A stretch of DNA of 64,000 nucleotides, from assembly GCA_023014485.1 (NCBI GenBank), contig JAJOZX010006143.1:134001-198000 (forward strand), read 5' to 3'. This document shows, piece after piece, positions 57,847 to 64,000 of the stretch. Source of the stretch: Bathynomus jamesi. Taxonomy: Eukaryota > Arthropoda > Malacostraca > Isopoda > Cirolanidae. A model generated the notes under the pieces. It ran no database searches, was not told the DNA's origin, and worked only from the letters and a program-made list of their open reading frames with translations. The translations under genes and the position numbers were made by a program. The number at the start of each line of letters is the position of its first letter. Position 1 is the stretch's first letter.

Positions 57847-58682
57847 CAATCTAGGTATTTTCGCCGCCGGACTTTTCGCCACCGGACTTTTCGCCGCAAG
57901 GAATTTTCGCCGCAAAGAATTTTCGCCGCAAAATATATAATTTGTATAGATATATAAATATAAGCCTACCAAATTTTCTGAACTCTCTAATACGTCGGGT
58001 TTGGATGACTTGGAAATTTTCATTTATTCATTCTCTTAAATAAGTGATTTCATGTACTTCAAAGGTTTTGAACCCTTCGGTTTTTAAAAACCATTTTTGA
58101 TGGTTTAAAGTGATACTGCACATGCAATAACAGATACAGTCAAAGTTTTATAAAATCGTATTGGAAGTGTGAAATAAAAAACTGCAAGGCAAGAGTGCAT
58201 ACAATTTTAGAAAGTGACGCTAAAATAATAATTTGCAAAACATTTGGTGAGCATAGTCATTCTGCAAACCCATCAAAGCCTAAAGTGTACGCCACAATAG
58301 CAAGTATGAAAACGACTGCTACTAACTCCCAATTATCTGCAAGATCACTAATTGCCGATGCTTCTGCAAGCCTAGATGGTGCAGGTTGTTATCTAATGCC
58401 ATCAATTGCAACTTCATCAAGAAATATTAGAAAATGGAGGCAAAAGAATATGGATATGTTGCAAAAGTACATAATAGAACGTAAACTACGCTAGGATCTT
58501 TAGGAGACATTTTTTAAATGAATCCATCAAATAAAACGTTAAAACTAACGAAAATATTACGACTTAACCTAACCAATCGTGAACTTATTTTTTATTTTTT
58601 AAAAATTCTTTTGCGGCGGCGAAAATTCCTTGCGGCGAAAAGTCCTGCGGCGAAAAGTCCTGCGGCGAAAGTTCCGAACGCG
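57847..58682 (+). mobile_element. FLYWCH element with 9-bp duplication (GCGGCGAAAA ends)
   Basis: A perfect 9-bp duplication CATCAATAA (57838-57846 and 58683-58691) inside the Tc1 element. The ends are tandem copies of TTTTCGCCGC(CGGAC) on the left and of GCGGCGAAAAGTCCT on the right. A short arm of the shared core (AACGAAAATATTACGAC) lies at 58543-58582. It carries one FLYWCH reading. Confidence 0.88.
58120..58494 (+). CDS. FLYWCH zinc-finger protein fragment with C-terminal tail
   Basis: An open frame reads SFIKSYWKCEIKNCKARVHT (W-x-C-x5-C, then H-T), FGEHSHSANPSK (the C-terminal H-x-H of the finger), then about 75 residues with SARSLIADASASLD and RNIRKWRQKNMDM, ending at 58494. This is the most complete FLYWCH unit in the window and includes the stretch that in MULE proteins links the finger to the transposase. 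The start is not clear; no ATG lies near the finger. The catalytic domain is absent. Confidence 0.7.
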   Translation, partial: TCNNRYSQSFIKSYWKCEIKNCKARVHTILESDAKIIICKTFGEHSHSANPSKPKVYATIASMKTTATNSQLSARSLIADASASLDGAGCYLMPSIATSSRNIRKWRQKNMDMLQKYIIERKLR

Positions 58683-59129
58683 CATCAATAAAGAGCCAAC
58701 TACTGATAAAAATGTAAAATTCAAACCTAAGATGGACACAAAGTATTAAATAATTTTGTAAAGACAAGTACGAAAAGTTTTGCATTTTAACTTTTTTTGT
58801 TTTTATAACTATCCCATTTATGGTACAAAAGATAAGGACGAATATAGCTGAAATATTTTTCTCTACGAATACTTATGAGCGCCACTGTACATCACCCATT
58901 GAAAGAGTAATCAACCCTCCATCTAATACACCATCGTTATAACACCAGACTGCATAGGGATTTTATACACAAACCTAACTACACAATAGAAACTGCGGGA
59001 AATGTACTCTTTCAAGGGAGCAGATGTATGGAATGGAATCCCACGCATATTAATCAGGCTTCATCACTAAATGTATTTCTCAAAACAATAAAAAAGTACC
59101 TCATCAGCAAATACTGATGTATAAGTTCA

Positions 59130-60085
59130 CTATTGCCATTTTTATCACAGGAACGAAGTTCTCATTTTATAATCAACTATATAAAATATGCTAATTTCAT
59201 TAAATACTTTTAATTTTGTAGTTTATTCTGTTTATATTTTTTTATTAAGCATCATTTATTTTCTACTAAATATACAATAAATCATTTAATTTAAAATTGT
59301 CACATTTTATAAACTTTATATTGCATTTAGGATTATCATTATTATTATTATTTACTACTATAAATTTTTTAGGTATATATAACCAAATGCTGTTAATTCT
59401 CCCTAAAAAGCCTCCATGCTTTCAACCACATATTCAGATGTGAGTAATGTGAATGGAGTAATGTCATCAAACATCGTAGAAATTGTAAAAGTGTCACTTT
59501 TATTCTTTTCTGAATAAAGATTTTTTAATTTTTTAATTTGAATTTTGAATGTAAATAATTATGAAGAAAATGAGACGTTTTCTTCTCTTATTAATTCATT
59601 CAAGTCTTCTCCAAGTCATTTTAATAATCAAAATTTCCTCAACTCAAAAACTTTATTACTGTACATTTTACGCTTCCATAATAGCCAGCGTCCGTATCCC
59701 AGTGGGTAACTTTGTTTCCGTTTAAGGGACGTGAAGACACTGCGGTCAGCTCGGGGTCTGAACCCCGATGATGCTGGTAATAATGATAGAGGAATTAGAG
59801 CAATGGACAACATTATTTGCCCGAAGTTTGTGCCCTTTTCTTGCTCTCCTTCTACGAGTAATTATTTTATTACACGAAATTCACAAATTCAATTTTCTGT
59901 TTACTTCAGTACTTGTATAAAGACATTTACACATACATTTATAAACCAAAATATCTTCTCATATCTTCATTTATAAATTATTTTTTTTTAATTTGCTTCT
60001 CTTTAAAACTCATAATGGTGAATATTCAAACTCATTTCTTAAGAAAAACAAATGACATTTAATATTTCGAATTTGCTGAGACTTA
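59130..60085. other. AT-rich DNA, nothing recognised
   Basis: Low-complexity A/T with a short ATTATT run near 59335. No repeat shared with the rest of the window noticed. Confidence 0.5.
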
Positions 60086-60086
60086 C

Positions 60087-60210
60087 GAAATCGAAGAAGC
60101 ATTTGATGGTTTCCTGAGGAAGACATTAAAATTGATTCGTTGGAGATAGTGGAAGAGTGGTTTCCCTCCATATTCTTTGATGTCAAAAAATCCATGGTGG
60201 CAATTGTGGT
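60087..60210 (-). CDS. Possible internal exon of a host gene
   Basis: The minus strand has acceptor CTTCCCTAG, an open frame TTIATMDFLTSKNMEG to GNHQMLLRF, and a strong donor GTAAGT after 60087. An ATG inside has context GCCACCATGG. About 41 residues, no repeat similarity seen, family unknown. With 61099-61251 on the same strand it may belong to one gene. Confidence 0.4.
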
Positions 60211-61098
60211 CTAGGGAAGAAAACAAAATCTGTGAATATAATTCTATAATTGTATACCTTGAAAATTCAAAGAAATATGATGATGTAACTACAGGCGTAA
60301 ATAGGAGGGCATTAATTGTATTAATTTAGTGGGTTATAATATATTACTAGCAGCGATAAGAGATTCATGAGTAGTCACTTAAATTGTAAAATGTGAAATG
60401 GAGAAAAGATTCATGAAAAACTATAAAATTTTGGAACTTAATATCCATTATAGAGACACTCGTTATTTTATCAATTATTTTATTAATTACATTATTTTAT
60501 TAATGACATTTCTAATAATTAAAATAATTTAGTTTTCATTAAAACAGTAAATTTTTTGTTTAAATAATTATTTTTTTATAACTATGTTAAACTATTAATT
60601 ATTAATGTTAATAAATTTCATAAAGAGAATGACAAGAGTAAGTATCAAACAATAATATTTGGTAATATCTAAAAAGCAGTGAACCATGATTGATTCTACT
60701 CTCAACTCTTTTTCCATCTTGGCAAATCCTCGTATGACCGACACGATTACGTTTAAAAACCTACACTGCTCAACACAAAGAGGAAAGACCCCACAATCTA
60801 CGAACGAAAGGTTTTTAACTGTAAAGAAGAAAATCATCGGTCTCTAAACAAATTTTGCTTATTCTAAATTATCGAAATTTGCAACGAATTCAAAAAATAA
60901 AGAAATTAATAATTCAATAATATTTAACTCATTTATGACCTAATTTAGAGTTCAAAGAAAAGATATTAAAAATGTTATTTAACGTTTTAAATTTGGTGCT
61001 AATATAAAGCGAATGAATTTCAACGATATATTGTAAGGCAACAATGACTTCTCTAACTTCATAGCCTTTAAAAGTCGACTTCAGTCATTCCCACAAAC
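60211..61098. other. AT-rich intron-like DNA
   Basis: Between the two possible exons. An open stretch on either strand around 60690-60840 has an acceptor-like TTCTTCTTTACAG on the minus strand but no clear coding choice. Confidence 0.35.
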
Positions 61099-61251
61099 CT
61101 GTTTCAGTTTCAAGCTCCTCAGGAACAGAGGTATAATCTAAGTGTTGAATTCTTTGTTCCAGTTCTTTAGTCCTTGATTTCTCTTTTCTAAATGAGCTCT
61201 GCAGAGCTTCAACTTCTGAACGAAGCTCAGAAATCAAGGCAATCATATTTC
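61099..61251 (-). CDS. Possible coiled-coil exon of a host gene
   Basis: The minus strand has acceptor TTTGTTACAG, then 51 codons reading MIALISELRSEVEALQSS, RKEKSRTKELEQRIQHLD and SVPEELETET, then donor AG|GTTTGT. The length is a multiple of three. The heptad-like L/I/V spacing and E/K/R richness suggest a coiled coil. No mobile-element motif. The gene is not identified. Confidence 0.5.
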
Positions 61252-61319
61252 CTGTAACAAATTTGCACTATTTATATTGTCAACACATGGTGTGCAAAGT
61301 TATATATGTATATATCATC

Positions 61320-61497
61320 TGAAACTCATTCCCCCACAGTGTGGTGGTGAATATGCCCCAAGGGTGATAGGAGCCCGAGTATTAAGAGGTCAGTCACCAA
61401 CCCAACCCAACCCAACCCAAGCACCAGCAACCGGGAGCGAACCCAGATCCTCACCACCCAGATTCCGACACCGAAACCACTGAGTTACTGGGGAGCC
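61320..61497 (-). repeat. tRNA-derived SINE (candidate)
   Basis: On the minus strand from 61497: GGCTCCCCAGTAACTCAGTG (A-box-like TAACTCAGTGG), then 40 bases on GGGTTCGCTCCC (B-box-like GGTTCGNNTCC), followed by a (TTGGG)n run (61401-61425) and a body to about 61320. The two boxes and their spacing fit an internal RNA polymerase III promoter. Confidence 0.6.
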
Positions 61498-61859
61498 TTA
61501 ATATATATATGGTAGACTAATCTTAATAAATTTGATGTTACCGGTTTATAGCGTAAAGTTGGCACCATAATGATGATAGTTAATTGATTGATAATGATAA
61601 TGGTTAATGATGACGAAAGATGACTGAGTATTAGCACTAAGGAATGGTTATACAAACTAACTGTTAAGTAATACACTAATTTAGATAGGCTAATGAGATA
61701 TGCAAAAGGGAACACAGAATAAATAATGAAAGCCTATTGACTACTGAAATAATGCTCGTACGGTTGGTACAGTAAATGGATTAGGTCGTCAAGAATGAAA
61801 TGCATAAAAGAGCACAAAAACAATAAAATGCACGATAAATAAGTTATATAAATGATCAC

Positions 61860-62857
61860 AATAACAGGGTGATACAAAATTACGATATTGGTACGACACT
61901 TGAATAGGCCGACTGTGGTCTTAATGAGAGTGTTAGTTCTCGTTTGCTTGTGTACACTTGGATATGGCCTAAACGCGACGCACGATTACACTGTGTAGAC
62001 TTCGTGTGAATTGCTTAAGACGAAGGCAACGGAAGCTTACCGCAATGATGAATACTCTGGAGATTGAAGAGCTGCTTGAAGGTTGACCGTATTGCGTTCG
62101 CGATTGCTGACCTTGGAGACTGTAGAGGGCCTGTTGAGATACTTGTTGAACGGGCGCCGATCGAAGTTGGTGAAGGATGAGTGTAGAGAAAAGTAGAGTT
62201 GTAGCTTACAGCCTACAGGAGGTTTACGGACCTGGGCTTCGAAGGGTACTTCTGTAGTCAGGTTGGCCTTGCCGGCGAGAAGATGAATGTTGACAGCCGG
62301 TAGCGACATGTGGTAAGAGGCCAACGGAACGCCTACAGCAGTGATGTTCTTTCTTGTAGGATGGAATTATAGAGTCGCCTCAAGTGTTGCTTCATTCTTG
62401 TATAGTTGAAGTGTGATTTGGGATTAAGGCCGGCTGAGTTCGTGATGGCACTACGTAGAGAGAGTAGATTCACGAGGAGGCAGTAACTAGCGGAGTGGGA
62501 TTGTAGAGAGCCTTACTTGATGATAGACTTCGTGTAGGCTCGACTGGAGCCTTGAAGGAACAGCGGGCCGCTCTCCGGCGAAGGCCGAAGAGCGGGTGGC
62601 TTGACCTACTGACGAAGGTGCTGAGAGTGAGACGTGACAACGAAGACGAGAAAATGGCAAACGAGAAGCGAGGAGTGAAAATGATTTGAGGAAGAAGCCG
62701 CATTTTATAGGTCTTGGTGACGTCCTCTGGTGGTCGCTTCGGGAAATATCAGACTCTGTGTTTCCTGTGTGGGCCTGTTTCATGCCCACGTGTATAGCCC
62801 TTGTTTTGGTTCCATGATGTTTGAGAATGGCGGGGAAGGAATTTCTTTGTCTGACCG

Positions 62858-62862
<5 letters not shown>
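61860..62862 (-). repeat. Possible solo LTR or promoter block
   Basis: The minus strand starts TGTAGCGGTCAGACAAAG next to the CA microsatellite, has a TATA box (CTATAAAATG at 62700-62710), and then a GC-balanced leader-like stretch unlike its AT-rich surroundings. Open frames on the minus strand lack recognisable domains. The 3' end is undefined. Confidence 0.35.
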
Positions 62863-62893
<31 letters not shown>

Positions 62894-62915
62894 TGTGTAT
62901 ATATATATATATATT
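62861..62915. repeat. (CA)n(TA)n microsatellite
   Basis: CA units followed by GTGTGTATATATA and a T-rich end. Confidence 0.95.
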
Positions 62916-62948
62916 TTTTTTATTTTTTGAAAGTGCTGTGCTCCTAGG

Positions 62949-64000
62949 CAGTGGCGTACTAAGGGGGGGCGGGGGGCGGTCCGCCCCGGATGACAGCTAG
63001 GAGAGTGGTGTCATCGTGAGAGTTGAAATACCAGTACAAGTTTTCAAACCAAATGAAAAATTCGCCAAAGTAAGAAAAAACATTTAAAAATGTTCAAACT
63101 ATTACAACAGCTTAATGTTAATTTCCACTATAAAATATTTTTATTTTTATTGGCAATACAAAATTTACAAACGAAGTGATCAGATACGTCCATATTCAAT
63201 GTGACAAAGTTGAAGTAAAGGAATCATTCTTGGGCTTCTTCCCTATTGCCGGGAAGACTGCTGCTCAGCTCACAGGGGATATCCTGAGACATCTGGAGAG
63301 AGATGGACTGGACATAAACCTGTGCCGTGGTCAAGGATATGACAACGCTGCAACTATGGCTGGGATTCATGGTGGTGTTCAGTCAAAGATCAGAGAAATT
63401 AATCCCAAGGCTTTGTTTGTGCCTTGTGCAAATCAATCTCTGAACCTTTGCGGAGTGCACTCATTTGGAAGCGTTTCTTCATGTGTGACTTTTTTTGGAA
63501 CCTTGGAGAGAGTCTATTCCTTCTTTTCAGTCTCAATTCATCGATGGGAAGTGCTGATGGAGAATGTAGGCATGACAGTCAAAAGACTTTCCCAGACAAG
63601 ATGGAGTGCTCATTATGACACTGTGAAACCAGTGAAGGCAAATTTTGAAAAGCTGACCTCAACCCTTGAAGTACTGTGCGATCCCAGAGAAAATGTGGAC
63701 ATAAGAGGATCAGCTCAGATTTTGCTGTCTGTTGTATGTGATTTCTCTTTTTTGAGTTACCTTTCTTTCTGGTGTGAAGTCCTGGAGGAAATTAATCTCA
63801 CACAAAAGTATTTGCAAACAGTTGGAATCAGCCTTGAAAAGTGCATTGTGAAGCTCCAAGCTCTAAAACTGTTTCTTGAAGATCAGCGCAATGAAATTGT
63901 GGAGAGGGCCATTCATTATGCAACTACAAAGTGTGAGGAAATGGACATTTCTATGGAGAGAAGAGGGAGAGTAAAGCTCCGAAAAAGGATGCCAGGAGAG
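62949..64000 (+). mobile_element. hAT element 3, left part (runs off the window)
   Basis: Starts CAGTGGCGTACTAAG, like the ends of hAT 1. The next 40 bases are extremely G-rich (GGGGGGGCGGGGGGCGG). The eight bases before it, CTCCTAGG, are the expected duplication; the other copy would lie beyond the window. Confidence 0.75.
63178..64000 (+). pseudogene. hAT transposase, ZMYM1/DUF4371 type, partial
   Basis: One frame is open from about 63178 to the end: VEVKESFLGFFPIAGKTA, GQGYDNAATMAGIHGG (conserved D in GxGYD), VPCANQSLNL, SQTRWSAHYD and a long helical insertion. These are the middle blocks of hAT transposases of this branch. The CxxH motif (usually C-A-x-H-S-L-N-L) reads C-A-N-Q here, so its histidine is lost. 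The N-terminal TTF/MYM-type finger is missing: only about 230 bases separate the element's end from the catalytic core. The C-terminus lies outside the window. Confidence 0.85.

Larger units (their letters stand above)
49397..58887 (-). mobile_element. Tc1-type transposon stretched by nested insertions
   Basis: TIRs CATTGGCGCTCATGAGTATT on the left and (inverted) CAGTGGCGCTCATAAGTATT on the right, with TA on both sides (49395-49396, 58888-58889). Its own DNA is about 1.6 kb. The rest is a foldback (50279-50819), a hAT (51171-57702) and a FLYWCH element (57847-58682). Confidence 0.88.
49180..59115 (+). pseudogene. LINE RT C-terminus interrupted by the second nest
   Basis: 49190-49375 reads MGWLKEIYKASFG and FKGLNILKLNDLYEFN, typical of the RT thumb/connection of jockey/CR1-type LINEs. 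After the Tc1 (49397-58887) the frame resumes with HHRYNTRLHRDF and a final NVFLKTIKKYLIS near 59095. The insertion at TA splits it. The 5' part is not found. Confidence 0.6.

Noticed and set aside
61400..61500. Functional tRNA gene
   Set aside because: Boxes are present but the acceptor and anticodon stems do not pair well, and a repeat tail follows; SINE is the better reading.
62966..62990. G-quadruplex as a functional element
   Set aside because: The G-rich run is part of the hAT 3 terminal region; no evidence that it acts separately.

Overview
The window is repeat-dominated nuclear DNA from an invertebrate metazoan, most likely an arthropod. It has spliced genes with GT-AG introns, long microsatellites ((GA)n, (TA)n, (CA)n, (AAT)n), many short palindromic elements, and non-LTR, LTR and Penelope-like retroelements. 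DNA transposons are of Tc1/mariner, hAT, MULE/FLYWCH and a TA-target class. TTAGG-like words recur inside palindromes but never as telomeric arrays. Only three short minus-strand exons (27930-28148, 60087-60210, 61099-61251) look like possible host gene parts. Nearly everything else is mobile DNA, most of it broken.

Layout. 1-2990: microsatellites, an 8-bp-TSD palindromic MITE (378-580), a 563-bp inverted-repeat element (726-1288) and one copy of a host repeat (about 1900-2115). 2996-10809: first nest. Element 3004-10801 holds a split palindromic MITE (3187-10653), which holds transposon A (3302-10562, decayed). A carries an array of palindromic MITEs and transposon B (5511-9426), whose five-exon transposase (771 aa) has no frame break. 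10802-11430: second copy of the host repeat, with a 432-bp MITE. 12130-15920: non-LTR element, minus strand. 15950-23209: non-coding LTR retroelement with 2.03-kb LTRs, minus strand. 23460-26310: Penelope tail, Tc1/mariner relic, and a 1-kb hairpin with a FLYWCH domain in both arms. 27500-31310: MITE, possible host exon, and a LINE relic cut by a mariner and a FLYWCH element. 31310-38310: large LINE with gag-like ORF1, endonuclease, RT and RNase H, many frameshifts. 38330-42240: MITEs and a mariner relic. 41600-44870: a repeat-associated gene split by a CR1-like LINE. 45670-48460: MITE and transposon C. 49180-59120: second nest (LINE > Tc1 > hAT > CR1-like LINE > hAT, plus two foldback elements in the Tc1). 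59130-64000: AT-rich DNA, possible host exons, tRNA-type SINE, a promoter-like/LTR-like block, and a hAT that runs off the end.

The most distinctive pattern is one palindromic core (built on TTAGGTTAGG, TGATATTTTCGTT and GTCAACTG) found in about a dozen elements with different ends. One set has 8-bp target duplications. The other has 9-bp duplications, tandemly repeated inverted ends and a FLYWCH zinc finger like that of MULE/foldback transposons. The second strong signal is transposon B: intact-looking, with 330-bp inverted repeats and TA target duplications, inserted in its own decayed relative A. All boundaries and homologies come from reading the sequence by eye, without database search.
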